From NCBI GenBank assembly GCA_030770425.1, contig JASJFT010000017.1:62001-126000 (forward strand): a stretch of DNA of 64,000 bases. The letters are read 5' to 3'. This DNA is from Darksidea phi. Its lineage: Eukaryota > Ascomycota > Dothideomycetes > Pleosporales > Lentitheciaceae. The notes under the pieces were generated by a model. It made no database searches, had not been told where the DNA came from, and saw only the letters and a list, made by a program, of their open reading frames with translations. The translations under genes were made by a program, and so were the position numbers. Position 1 is the first letter of the stretch, and each line of letters opens with the position of its first letter. Shown here one piece after another: positions 36,001 through 46,976 of this stretch.

Positions 36001-36640
36001 CGACGCCGAATTGAAGAAGCGGGAGGAGGAAAAGCGCAAAGCGGATGAAGCAGCAGAGGAGCGCAAACGTAAGATCCTAGAAGAACGTCTAAAGCTAGAA
36101 GAGCGGGATCGTGAATATATGGAGAAACGTGCCGAAGAGGAGCGCAGACGCCAGGAGCTTATCGAGGATAGCGAGATGCGTAGGTCCGAGCGGAAAGCGA
36201 ATCGCGGCAAAGGCAACAAGCGTAAGAAGAAGGGCAATGCCGAGGATTCCGAGACCGATGGTCTGGGCTCCGAGTCTGATGCTCGCCCAAGGAGACGCAG
36301 GACGAGTGCATCCGGCACTGAGGGTATTACCGATGAGGAGCGCCCGAAGACGAAGAAGAGGAAGTTGGCGCGAAAGAGTGAGCCTGTTGGGAAATACAAG
36401 TCTACGGAGTTCGTCGAGAGTGATAGCGAAGGTGAGGCTGCTGCGCCTGCTAGAGATAGTGCGGATGGTGATGCTGCATTAAGCAGAGCCGCAAGCGAGA
36501 GTGCAGACGAGGGTGTTGCTGCGCCAAAACCTGGACGCAAAGCCGCCAGGGTGATCAGTGAGGACGAGGATGAAGATGAAGGGATTGCTGCGCCGAAAGC
36601 GAATGGAGATGTAGGGATGGATGATGATGAGGACGAGTAG
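33044..36640 (+). CDS. CTR9: Paf1-complex TPR subunit Ctr9
   Basis: Scaffold of the Paf1 complex, which travels with RNA polymerase II and promotes H2B ubiquitination and H3K4/K36 methylation in the nucleus. Two exons, 33044-35491 and 35540-36640, joined in phase 0 across a 48-nt intron; 1182 residues. The N-terminus has the Ctr9 start (DVEIALDDEIQDDPTELCTLL, here in parts) and a first helix LLEMEQSAKATWVTVAIAYA. Residues from about 80 to 900 are TPR repeats (ALKGYQNVLESSPGLIDPDP; FDKVLQLDPKNAYAAQGIAI; NLGHTYSELKQYARAIEN). From about 930 a long charged coiled coil follows (ELKKREEEKRKADEAAEER), then a basic patch (KGNKRKKKG) and an acidic Ser-rich tail (ISEDEDEDEG). The layout matches yeast and human Ctr9. 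Confidence 0.96.
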
Positions 36641-37048
36641 CCTGTGGTAAAGGCGTTCGAGTGGAGCATTTATTCTTATGCATTAGCGCAATGGCGTCTG
36701 GAGTTTGTATACCAGGAAAAGGCTATCATATCAGCTGAGGATTGGATGTACAGTACCAAGATGGAAATTTAAGCATCAAGAGTCCTTGAAACTATAATTG
36801 TATGCTACTCAAAACCATGGAGTCCTTATGGTGCGGGCAAATTTCACACACCTTATTCGTTTGCACGAAGCACATGTTGTCTCTAAGATAGATGGTGAAG
36901 TCTATGTCATGCACAGATACTATTACAGTACTGGTTTTCAGATATTTACAGGTTATCATTAGAGTGCACTCCTTACAAAAGCATAGCCGCGCAATGCAGC
37001 TTTTCCCTGGGGAAGAATAAAAAAATAGATGACTGAGAGTAAAGCTGG

Positions 37049-37393
37049 CTAAAACCAGGCCATGTTTCCACTTGCCATTTTGCCGTCGCCTTTCCGGTTT
37101 ATGAATCGGTGTAGCCATTCAACCACTCGACCGAGGCACGGAGTCTCTGGTATGCATTCCGTCAGCTTTTCTTCTGGCACCCGCTCCAGGTTGATGATCT
37201 CATAGTGGGCCCAATCATGACCATGTTCGTTACTTCTTTCTTCGGCCAGTGGTGCACGGGATACGGAGGAATCCTGCTGACTAGTATTCTGCCTGCAGGT
37301 AAGTATTGACCGTCGGGTGAGAGGTAACCAGAATGCGCAGTATACAGCAGGAAGAAAAATATGTATTACTGCTCTCCATGTCGACATTGACAT
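37049..37393 (-). CDS. Possible small secreted or membrane protein
   Basis: Uninterrupted 114-residue frame starting at ATG 37393. The N-terminus is hydrophobic (VIHIFLPAVYCAFWLPL) and could be a signal peptide or membrane anchor. The rest is hydrophilic (EERSNEHGHDWAHYEIINLE) and ends SGNMAWF. No family recognised. The protein-like composition is in favour; the absence of recognised relatives and the isolated position are against. Confidence 0.35.
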   Translation of the reverse strand: MSMSTWRAVIHIFLPAVYCAFWLPLTRRSILTCRQNTSQQDSSVSRAPLAEERSNEHGHDWAHYEIINLERVPEEKLTECIPETPCLGRVVEWLHRFINRKGDGKMASGNMAWF

Positions 37394-37472
37394 TTCACTG
37401 GCATTCCACTGGCCTATCTTTTAGCCGGGTGATCGTGAGGGTTCAGCAGTAGCAGCAGTAGCAGCGCGTTCC

Positions 37473-37508
37473 AAAAAAAAAGGGGGAGGGGGGAGGGGGG
37501 AGGGGGGG
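37473..37508. repeat. Poly-A followed by four-run G tract
   Basis: A9 at 37473-37481, then G5-A-G6-A-G6-A-G7 at 37482-37508. Four G runs spaced by single A bases on the + strand fit the G-quadruplex consensus with one-base loops. Located in the spacer about 115 bp upstream of the small ORF start codon. Confidence 0.85.
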
Positions 37509-38187
37509 AAGGCGAGCAATGAGGTCCTTTTACAAGCATTCGGCTTAATCCACCGAGCCTCAATCTTATATACTACTGCCTGCTCTAAACGACGAAAGGC
37601 GATCGTAGAATGTTTACAGGGCGTAGGAGGGCAGCGAGCTCGGCAACGCCGGCGCGCGGGTGTTGGTTTGAGTTCCCGGCATCCGCGTAGAGGACGGAGC
37701 TGTAGAGAAAGTTGTCACGGCGGACGGGACGTGTGAAAAAGCCGCCATTGTTGAGGTTTATGGCAGAGCTGAGTTCTGGGTCTTTGGGTTGAGGTCAAAG
37801 GTAAGTTGGGTCGCTTAGGTACAAGTGCGCGTTCGTCCCATGGGACGGTTTGACATGGCAACCTTGGCGGCGCTGTGACAGAAAGAGTCGCTACACTGGT
37901 CTATGCATTTTTCACTACATATGAGAGGTTTTGCTGTAACAAGTTGTGGCCTTGACTCTGCTCGACATAAGATATTTGCTGTGTTAGAAGGGCTACCAAG
38001 AAAGGAATTCGCGACGAGAATTGCATTCGGATCTGTTGTTGAAATGAATCAGCATGCACAAGGCAGAAACTAATCCCTTTTGTCGACTGATCTGTCCATG
38101 GCAACCACGTGCGCAGATGCATCAACGAGCTATACCCTGCTCCATCGAATCGAGATATTCCCACTCTTTCTTGATCCATCCGTCTCC

Positions 38188-39676
38188 TCAAGCCTTGAGG
38201 TCTGCAGTCCCCGACATTAGCGTAGCCTTTTCAGCAAGCGTCTTCTTGCTGACAAGCCTAAATCCGCCAAGTGACATGAACGCGGCCAAGCCCCCAAGAA
38301 CAACAGCTAATGTAACAAACGCGCCAATTACACCTCCAACAGCCGGAGACAAGGCACTTCTACCACTTTGCACCTCAGTGGTTGAAGGATCGTTCTTGCC
38401 GGAAGAGTACTGAGCGCAGGAACCGGTTGTGTTTCCACACGCGTGGCACCACTGCTCAGTCGTCGAGACCGCAAATTTGGCAAGGCCGTCGTGGAAGGCG
38501 GTCCAGGAGATGGCGTTGTTGTTACCACCGAAGAGTGGGTAGGCCGTTGGTTCGCTATTATTCGAAGCCGTGCCGTTGTGGAATAGAAATCTCACTTGGA
38601 GATCATTCGTGCCAGGCATGCCACCGGACACATCAGCATCAGTAAAGAGCTCAAAAACCATACTGCTTGAGTAATCTGGAACGCCCATGAAATCCGCATT
38701 CACCTCATTCAAACCGACAAGTCCGAAGAAAGACAGGAAAGTAGCATAAGCGCCAAATTGGATACCGAATTTGTTCGCACTGGAGCCTTGCTGGCCTGAA
38801 CTGATTGTGCTGTTCATGTACCTCAAGATTTCGCCAGCGAGTTGCATACCTGAGATTGCGCGTGTGTTGTCGGAAGCATTGTATGCTAGACCCCACTCAT
38901 GAGCGTCGGCGAGGGTGCGGAGTTCAAAAAGAGTCTCATTGGTCAACATATCGGAAGAAGGAATCGAAGAGTTGTGGACCTTGGCCCCGTTGATGAGGTC
39001 ATAGACGATGTAAGCGTTTTTGTAGGTAACATCCTTTTCGGCGAGGGTTTCATTGACGACGGGGACTAGGGAGGAGTAGAAGTTCTCGGTGTCTGAGAGG
39101 AGGGCGTTGTACTCGGCGCTTGTAAAATAGCTGTTCGAGCTAAGTTTTGCCTGCCATTCAGTTAATAGGTGCTGCGCTGTAATTTTGGGAGGGGGGCTTC
39201 ACGTTGGCGCAGACAGAGCTATCCTGCAACCACCCGCTATCCTCACTCCCCGCATTGGTCGCAATAGTATTCACGGGGATCAACTGATACCCATCCATCG
39301 GCGCTTGCACCTTCGTACCATCCGCTAGGACCTGAACGCTTCCTCCACTACCTACCGGCGGATACAAAGCCTGCAGGAAAGCCATAGCCGAATTCTGCAG
39401 TACGTTGTCGACAGGCGCCGTGATAGAGAGTTGCGTAAGCTTGACAACATCCTCGTTGATGCCTCTAATCTTGGAGGAGCCGGTAACGTACCGCTCGCGA
39501 TAGTACTGGCCAGATGTATAGACTTGTTTGTATCCTAGGGCCGTGAGGTTAGTTGGCGCCAGTGACTTGGGCGTGCGATCGCCATGTCTGTGGAATATGT
39601 AGGCTCCTAGGATTGTCTCGGTGGCATCGGTCGCAGCCAAGAAAGAGAGCACGGAGAAGGCGACGGAAAGCTGCAT
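38188..39676 (-). CDS. Histidine acid phosphatase-like protein with C-terminal membrane anchor
   Basis: Two exons, 39203-39676 and 38188-39150; 478 residues. The 52-nt intron (GTGAAG..TTAACTGAATGGCAG) turns an apparent frameshift into the family sequence SSVCAN|AKLSSNSYF. Signal peptide MQLSVAFSVLSFLAATDA is followed by the active-site motif FHRHGDRTPK (His is the phosphate acceptor in this superfamily). Several N-glycosylation sequons are present. After a Ser/Gly-rich stalk a hydrophobic segment (GGVIGAFVTLAVVLGGLAAF) and a short tail ending LMSGTADLKA suggest a type I membrane protein, cell-surface or vacuolar. The HD proton-donor motif of phytases is not visible at its usual place (FGAYATFLSFFGL instead), so catalytic capacity is uncertain. 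Confidence 0.88.
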
Positions 39677-40098
39677 GGTGATGACCTAAGTGGCAAACGA
39701 CAGCAATTGACGCCAATGGACAACTTAGGCGGCGAAAGAATTCACAAGCGCTGAGATGCAAATGAAAGAACAAACGTCGGTAACGGAACCGGAGACATGA
39801 GATCTCTAGATATGGAATGTGACGACCGTAGCGGGGTAACTTCCTGTCGGCATTACTGGTCGAGGCCAGGAGGGGCTTATCGAGTGGTGCATGCATATTG
39901 GTTACCTGCTGCGGTGCCTTGTGCTTTCCAATTGGCTTTGGGTACGGATCTAGCGATTAAAGCTTTTCCTCGGGCGAGAGATCCGGGTGTAGGTGCTAGG
40001 TGGGGGTTAGCCTTGTCGAAAAAGTTCTCCACCTATGTTTTCGTGGAACCCGGCAAATACGCTCCGATTCTACTGCAGTGAGTAAGGGGGACAGTGCA
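39677..40098. other. Spacer between phosphatase start and GPI19 end
   Basis: Promoter of the phosphatase gene plus the 3' flank of GPI19. No other feature seen. Confidence 0.5.
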
Positions 40099-41067
40099 TC
40101 ATTCATCCCCACCACCATACAATATCTCGCAAACGCCGCCAATCGGAACGTCCATAACCGCATCGGTGCTGATACTCCAACAGCCCTTCCAGTCCGCATC
40201 TTCATCCGGACCAAATTGATATGCCGAAACAGGATCTCTCCTGGTTCCGTGTGCAATAGCCTTCGTCCGCCGATCGACTACAGCGACCTGCGCCGTCTCA
40301 TCGACTAGATTTTCCAGGCTATTTAGCGGAAGTGTAAGGTAGCGTGTATTATAGCTCGCCAGCGCCACATATATGTATACCACTAGCACCATCAACCAAC
40401 AAGGCACTGCGAGCGCCCACCACCGGTTAGGGTAATAGTGTACCCCCATCTGGTGTAGAAGCGGCGAGGGAACATATGCCCACACAATATAAAGCAGAAA
40501 AGCTGCAGAGCTCGCTAGATACACTGCGAACCCATAGTATTCGTATGTGGGGACCTTCGGCGCCGCCGGCGGCACCGTCGGCGCATGCCGGGCGGACTTT
40601 GTTATGCTAGCGAGATTTGTAGAAGTCGACGTGCCGGGCGTGCTTGTCCCGTTTGTCGTGGTGCCTGGGCCGGTTGGAAGGTCGATGTCTGAGGAGTCTG
40701 GTGTACTGGGGCGCGATGTCGTCGTGCTGAAGGAGGGTCGGAGGAGCGAGGTCAACGAGGGCGAGGGTGGGAGCGGGATCGGTGGACGGTTGTAGAAGGG
40801 TGGGAAGAAGGCGCTGGTATGCGGTGCGAGGTGCGTGTGCGAGGGTGTTGCATGCAGTGATCGAGAGATAAGAGGCTCCAGCTCTTCATCGTCCGAGTCT
40901 GAAGCATCCGAGGGGAATAGATCGTGGCCATCTTCTTGCGCGGGTTCCTCGCTCGGTGCGGGCTCAGACGAAGAGGGGCCATCCTGCGCTCGCAATGTTG
41001 GTCGCCCAGGCGTCGATCTGCTCTGGAGTCCCGCAGGCACAACCTTAGCTTTTGCGGATGGGGACAT
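40099..41067 (-). CDS. GPI19: PIG-P/GPI19 subunit of GPI-GlcNAc transferase
   Basis: Component of the ER complex that adds GlcNAc to phosphatidylinositol, the first step of GPI-anchor synthesis. Single exon, 322 residues from ATG 41067. The frame is open upstream but has only a GTG at 41115. The N-terminal half is disordered, Ser/Thr/Pro-rich with an acidic patch (ASDSDDEELEPLISRS). The PIG-P domain starts at EYYGFAVYLASSAAFLLYIVW, continues VGVHYYPNRWW-like (GVHYYPNRWWALAVP) and ends with the second membrane segment CWLMVLVVYIYVALASYN. Two helices with a short lumenal loop agree with the family. Yeast Gpi19 is much shorter; long N-terminal extensions are usual in filamentous fungi. The tail has DADWKGCWSISTDAVMDVPI, a conserved post-membrane motif. 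Confidence 0.92.
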   Translation of the reverse strand: MSPSAKAKVVPAGLQSRSTPGRPTLRAQDGPSSSEPAPSEEPAQEDGHDLFPSDASDSDDEELEPLISRSLHATPSHTHLAPHTSAFFPPFYNRPPIPLPPSPSLTSLLRPSFSTTTSRPSTPDSSDIDLPTGPGTTTNGTSTPGTSTSTNLASITKSARHAPTVPPAAPKVPTYEYYGFAVYLASSAAFLLYIVWAYVPSPLLHQMGVHYYPNRWWALAVPCWLMVLVVYIYVALASYNTRYLTLPLNSLENLVDETAQVAVVDRRTKAIAHGTRRDPVSAYQFGPDEDADWKGCWSISTDAVMDVPIGGVCEILYGGGDE

Positions 41068-41673
41068 GCCGTCGGGAGAAGCGTTCAATGTTGGCGTTGA
41101 GCCGCATAGATGCACCTATAGCGTGTTCCTGCGAATTCCTGTGGCGTTGAGCTTAGGCCAATCGTTTGCGCTGACGTAATCTTCCGAATCGGGTAAGTGT
41201 CGGGTTTCTGTTGATAGCGGGCGAAGCGCCTTCGTGGGGTGATACCTCAGAGTCTAAGTTCATCACAGCTTCACAAGACAACTGGAACAAGGTCTTCATC
41301 GCAGCCCATTAAGCTATGTCCATTTCCGTCTACCGATCGATTAAAAAGAACAATCATGAAGTAGAAACTAAGCTAGATACTCCTCACTCGTCGGGATATG
41401 CGTAAAAGGGTGTTCGTAGTCTCATCTTCGAGAGTAAATACGCCATGTACACCATGCTGAACGAACGGCTAGAAGTAAGAGATAGAGATATAAGCAGGGG
41501 AAGGCAATCGCAGGATCGAACTCCGGTACCCACGATGATGAATCCAAATCCCAAAAGTCGTTTCCCACACTCCCTCAAATGCGCCTTCAAATCCCACTTC
41601 CAATCTGTATTCCAGTCTTAATCTGCTAGCTCTTAAGGCGCCATCATGGCATGATGTTCCAATTTTCGCCACA
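41068..41673. other. Intergenic, no gene seen
   Basis: Promoter of GPI19 and 3' flank of the RING gene. A B-box-like string (GTTCGATCC, minus strand, near 41515) was examined for a tRNA and rejected. Confidence 0.5.
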
Positions 41674-44600
41674 TTACGCCACGTAATAAAGCTTCATAGC
41701 GCTCAGCACCCTCTTCCTGCAGACCGGACAGCTCTCTACCTGCCTGGCACACCCCAAACAAGCAACCACATGCCCGCAATCATAAAAGGCTGCATCGGCA
41801 CTCTCCTCCCAACATATACGGCACAGCCGCTCCGTCTCCTGTGCATTCTTCCAATGCGTTACCCCTTCCCCAAATTTCTTATCGTTCTTCCAGCCACCTA
41901 CGTACGTATTACCAGTAGCGGCTTCGACAAAGGTCCCATTGCCGTGTTGTTGGTTTGCGACCCAGTCACCGTCATAGGTGTCGCCGTTCTGGAAGGTGTA
42001 TAGGCCATGGCCGTGACGTTGGCCGAGCTGGAAGGTACCCTCATAAGTGGCGCCGCTGTGGTAAATGCGGTAACCGTGGCCGTGACGATGACCGTTTTTC
42101 ATTTCGCCTCTGTAGTATTGCGAGGAGAAGTAGCTGTGTGTGAAGTGGCCATTAAGTCTGGAGGGGAAATTATGGGCTTTGGCGCGGAAAGCGAGATATG
42201 GCTGGATGTCGGCAAAGCCGGCGCGAGCAGCGATGGCGTTGCGTTGTTCGGTCGTCAACGGGAACGAATAGATGATGGTGGCGGTGTTGGCGAGATCGTT
42301 CTGTGCGAAGGACTTACGACCTCTGATCGGACGTGTTGAGATAAGCTCCTCCTCCTCGCAAAGCTCGATCTTCTTGTCCGAAGGTAGTTCAAGGACCTTT
42401 ACTACCGTGCTCTCCACACGTGCACCTTTTAGGGCAATATAAGAGCCTTTTGGTTCTAGAGTCTGCTTCTCCGGATCAAAGAACTTAATGAAGAAGTATA
42501 TCTCATCTGGGGGCGGTTGGGGAGTTGGTGGTCGTTGTATGACTGGCTCAGGACTCTGCGGGCGCTCTTCAACTGGTGGCGGGGCTTGCTCGGCGGGTGG
42601 ATTGTTCGGTGGGGGTGCTGGAGCTTCGTCGTCTGTTGGTGCAGCGGGCGGAAGTATGCCTTCAGTGGTACCACTCATCTCTGTATCTACCCCAGCATTG
42701 TCTGATACAACGACATCGACAGCCGGTGGATCAGGTGGTGCCGGTGCGTCAATTTCGACCATTTCGGCATCGCCGCCATCAAGGTTGGCTGTTGGCGGCA
42801 CGTGATCCTGGATTTGTACCGGCGATGTTCCTCCAGGCTGCAGTGCCTCGGGTTCGGGTTCGGGCTCATCTGGCTCGCTCATCGGTGTATCTTCAGAATG
42901 TGGTGCGGTAACTGGCTGAATAGGGTTGGGCGTCCCTGCAGCGGGCATGGTGCCGTTTGCATGAAAGTCAGTAGCTGACGCTGGAGGCAGTGCCGACTGC
43001 TCTGGCTGCTGTGGTTGCTCAGCTTCGATCTGGGTTGGCACTGGTGGCTCCTCTTTTGGCAGCTCAGGAAGATCTGCAACGTCAACAATATGTATCCAGA
43101 TCCGACGGGAAGACCAATAGTAAGGGTAGTCTTGCACCTTCCATTCCTTCGAATGGTCCGCATAACGGTCATAGCTACCACTTGAGTATTCAATCTTTCC
43201 TGTGCTTAGCAAGCTGGGCCGACCTATCGAGCCGCCAATAGGGTCCATAAACCAAAATTTGATTTGCCGAGGATCTTCAACATTGCCGACGAGAGCAACA
43301 AGCTTGTCGCGGATTTCTCTGCACCCATCCGTTGCTTTAAGGCGCACGGAATGTACCAGGTTCGAAGTGCCAGATTGCCACTTTGAATCGTACGCATGGA
43401 ATATTCCCGGGCCTTCATGCTGCAAGAAGGCTCGAGAACTTATAACCTGGAATTGACGCTCTTCCGGCTCCAGTGTTCCTTCGACAGGCTTGGTCTCTTT
43501 CTCGGTATCCAGCATCTGCTCTTCGCTCTCTGGATTTGGTATCGGCGGGGGATTGCTTGCAGATTGCTGCTTTGCTACCTCTTTCGAAATCCAATCTGGC
43601 ACTTGCCACTGCTCAGATTCGGCTTGCGAAATGAATGCAGATCCGGCGACATCGTCCCGAACGTACATAACAATATATGCCACTGGATCGTTGCCAGTGA
43701 TTCGTTCAGAACCCGCTTTACCTTCATGAGCTATGACCGCTTGTCGCTTTGTCAAGCATTTGACCATGTTTCCCTCTCTGCCATCTGAGTAGCTGTACCA
43801 TTTGGAGCCGGGTCCCTCAGGCCGAAGTATTGGTTGATAGACATACGACTGGAGAGTTTGCTTGTGGACAATAAAGCCATATAGCGTATAAGGTGTCCCT
43901 CGGACATTGATGTGGTCGTCTAGCGAAACCTTGTTCAACAGCTTGACATAAGAGCGCGATGCCTTGTCGAAAGCTTGCCGCTCTAGCTCGATCGACAATA
44001 GCTCAGGTAGAGGAACGCCAGCAGCTACGAGATCAGACGACTGGTTGACAGCCTCCTGCATGCTACCGACTCCGACCACAGGCGCTCGGTAGCTTGGGAC
44101 CCCGTTGACATAGTCTCGTTTCGGTCCACAAAGAGCTTCCAAGGCGTTGGCAAAGGGTGTGCCCTGTAGCTCATCCTCTATTTTAGAACGTAAGTATTCC
44201 CATACTGCTATTACGTCTAGCTTGTCTAGTCGCTCCTGGATACCGTACCACTCGAGAGCATCTATAACATCCTCTAGTGTGACCGCGCCTGCACCAGGTT
44301 GCACATGCATCCGGAGCATGTACAAGACCTTCTGTAGAGCGCTGATAAGAGGTTTTGGCTGAACAAAAGGCTGTTCTTCGGGGTCAGGGACCTGAAAACT
44401 GTACAAGAGTTGTCTAAATGGCTTGAACAAAAGCCACGAGGCAATTGCTGATATCATATTGCCACCAGGAGTAGAAGCCGGCGAAGCAGGATCGCCCAGC
44501 GCCAAAGATTGTAGTCCAGTCATGGCAAAGCTGTCCCACACGTTCTCACTACTAGGATGCTCCCAGAGACAGTCTGTGTCATCGTTGATGATGCGAATAT

Positions 44601-46012
44601 AACCGGTGAATGCAAGCTTGTCACCGCGAAGCAGGGCCTGACGCTGTCCTCGGATACGATGGGGAATGTCGTAGTACGGCCCGTGAAACCTTGTCCATCC
44701 CCAGTCAGGAGACGCGGCGCAAAATCGGTGCAAGCATGTCTTCGAGTAGTTGACACGGGGTTCATTGGGGTTGTAAAGTACGACAGAGACCTGGGCGGCC
44801 ACGCTCTTGCGCTTCGGGACTGTTTTTGAGTTGAGTAGGGGGAGCGGAGTATGCTGTACTTCGCGTGGCGCTAGCTCTTCTTCCTCTTCTTTTTTCTCGC
44901 GCGGTGCACGAGCTTCTGTCTTTTCTGCGCCCGTCTCCATTGCATCCCTTTGTTGTGCCATATCACCATCGGTCTGTCCATCCTCTTTCTTTTGTTTCTT
45001 CTTCTCTTCCACACTAAGGCATTCCACGTAGACACTCAAGTAGTCGGAGTCATTGCCCTTTGGATAGAACTTGATCTGCCATTCATGGTCACCAATAGTC
45101 ACAGGTGGCGACTTCATAACGAGATCTCGGTTTGGCTTTTCGCGCGTTCCATTGTAGCTCTCGATGGTCCACTCTATGCGGCCACTTGCACCAACTGTGT
45201 ACTCCGGATCATCTAGAGGCGGGTACGCCTTCTTTTCCCAGTGTTCATGTTCCAGTGCACTAACCTCTGTACTTGCCTCAATCTCCTTCAGCTCAGTCTC
45301 GTCAGGTGTGGATGTATCTTCATGAATTGGGTGCCACGGCTGGCTACCGTCATCTTCATCGGATGATTCAGAGTCGGAGCGAACGGGCTCGACAGGTGGA
45401 GGTGGAGGTGGAGTCTCTAAGGGGAGGTCGGTTGGCGGCAGTAGTTCTGTAGGAGCGCTATCTGTCTGCGGCTGCGCACTATTAGCAAGGGTGACTGACA
45501 AGCCCGTAGAAAGCGTGACATACCACGTCAGTTGGCGCTGGCGGGGCCTGACCATTGTTGACTGCCTCTTCCTGAACTACGCCATTGGGAGCGGGTGAGC
45601 TCGGTGTGATCCCAGCGGCAGCCTGTGGATCAGCTGAGCCATTCGGCAGCACCAGGCCTTGTGAGTTGTCCGGTGTAGTGTCCATAACATCTTCATCAGC
45701 CGAGACAGCAGCAACTTCTACAGCAACGTTGTTGGGAGGCTCGCGGCTTTCGTTGGTTTGTGCGCTTGTTGCGACTCCGTTTGTCAAGCCATCCTGCATG
45801 ACGGCATCTTCCCGGTCGTGCCGCTGACCGGTGGGTGGCAACGTAGTCGAGCTGCTCATATCGATGTCTTCGGCGAGCGCTGGAGGCGGGGAAGAGACGG
45901 GTGGTTGAGGGTGGTGTGATTCGGCGGGAGACTGTGGACTGGAGAAGGGCGGGGACGACGGCGGCTGGCCAAAATGCAAGTGCGGCGCTTGTTCGACATT
46001 CGCGACACTCAT
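41674..46012 (-). CDS. MATH / USP-like / MORN / RING protein
   Basis: Two exons, 45524-46012 and 41674-45471; 1428 residues from ATG 46012 (MSVANVEQAPHLHF). Intron: GTATGT to GCGCAG, phase 0. Residues about 1-255 are Pro/Ser/Glu-rich and disordered. A MATH (TRAF-like) domain follows (about 260-465: GRIEWTIESYN, HEWQIKFYPKGNDSDYLSVYV). Next is a region laid out like a USP7-type deubiquitinase domain (about 475-770): SFAMTGLQSL where the Cys box should be, SALQKVLYMLRM, LYGFIVHKQT, KWYSYSDGREGNMV, AYIVMYVRDD. The catalytic Cys and the GGHY His are not found. A long Pro/acidic linker and a small ubiquitin-like stretch precede three or four MORN repeats (GHGYRIYHSGATYEGTF, GHGLYTFQNGDTYDGDW). The C-terminus is a C3HC4 RING (CRICWEE..CGHVVACLGC..CPVC). 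Probable ubiquitin ligase; fungal relatives are often labelled MATH and UCH domain proteins. Confidence 0.88.
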
Positions 46013-46976
46013 GGCTGCGAAGGTGTTCGGAGGGTGACCATAAATGGGGTGCTGCTGTTCACCGCGCGCGAAGAAGATCTTTTTGCAGTTAGTGACGGGA
46101 TCGCTGGAAAGTTGGTGGCCTAGTTCGAGCTGTACCTGGGTTCCACACAGGTCGAATGAGGGACCGCGGCCGTATAGGAAGCGGATTATAGGCAAAGATG
46201 GCAGCAGTAGGGCAGATATTCAAGATGTGTCGGTGAGAGAAGACGGCGGCAGAGGTGTACACGACAGCTCCAGATGTCTCGTCTTATCGGCGACAGCTAT
46301 CGGAAAGCTTGTTGGTCAAAGCTCGCTGTGGAGGTGTCGATCAAGGCGGCCAAAGGATATTGAAACTGCAGGATTTGAAAGATAAAATGGCTGCGTGCAA
46401 GGACGAGGGCACAGGGAGATAGAAAGAGATGTGGCTGGGTATTATAAGGCTTAAGACAAGGTGGCCGCACTTCTCGTGCAAGCAGTGAGGCTGCAGCTTT
46501 CCTCTATGCATCGGACCCACCACTCAGGTGCTGCGCTAAACTTCCATTTAGCGAACTTGATTACGAGCCTTCATAAGTTTTAGCTGTCACCCTATCGCAA
46601 CTATACAGCATCTCATGCCCTCATTCATCAGCAGAGACGTCAGCACTTGAGTCACAAAGGCAACCATTTCATTCAGCTCTCACACACAGCCATCGTAGGC
46701 TAGGCTGCACTTCACGCTGTCCCGTTCGGGCTAGCGATGTGGATCCGTAGCGGCCACATCAGTGCACTGATCCCTGCTCAACCTCCGATGCCACGAGCAT
46801 GACGCCGACCGCCTCCCCAGACACCACCTTTCGCGGCAGGGTGTAACGTAGCACGCACCCCTACTCTACGCCGGCGTTTCGTCGGATGTGGCTGCCTGTA
46901 GTGCTCACCAGTACTCGTTGTGTCGTGTTTTGTCCCTGGACAAAGTCTGGAAGTGAGCTCCCGCCACCAGCTACCG
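46013..46976. other. Intergenic, promoter of RING gene
   Basis: 964 bp between the RING gene start and the deoxyhypusine synthase stop. No gene or repeat seen. Confidence 0.5.

Larger units (their letters stand above)
36641..38187. other. Intergenic between CTR9 and the phosphatase gene
   Basis: About 1.5 kb. Contains a low-confidence small ORF (37049-37393, minus) and a poly-A/G-tract repeat, described separately. A TAG/CAG-rich stretch (37444-37465) precedes the G tract. Confidence 0.5.

Noticed and set aside
35953..36669. 238-codon Ser-rich minus-strand ORF in CTR9 tail
   Set aside because: Antisense of the charged coiled-coil and acidic tail.
39150..39203. Apparent frameshift in the acid phosphatase gene (stop after SAAPIN)
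   Set aside because: A 52-nt intron with donor GTGAAG, branch TTAACTGA and acceptor GGCAG removes it and restores the family sequence.
41490..41560. tRNA-like B box (GTTCGATCC on minus strand)
   Set aside because: Flanking bases do not form a T-arm stem, and no A box or acceptor pairing was found.
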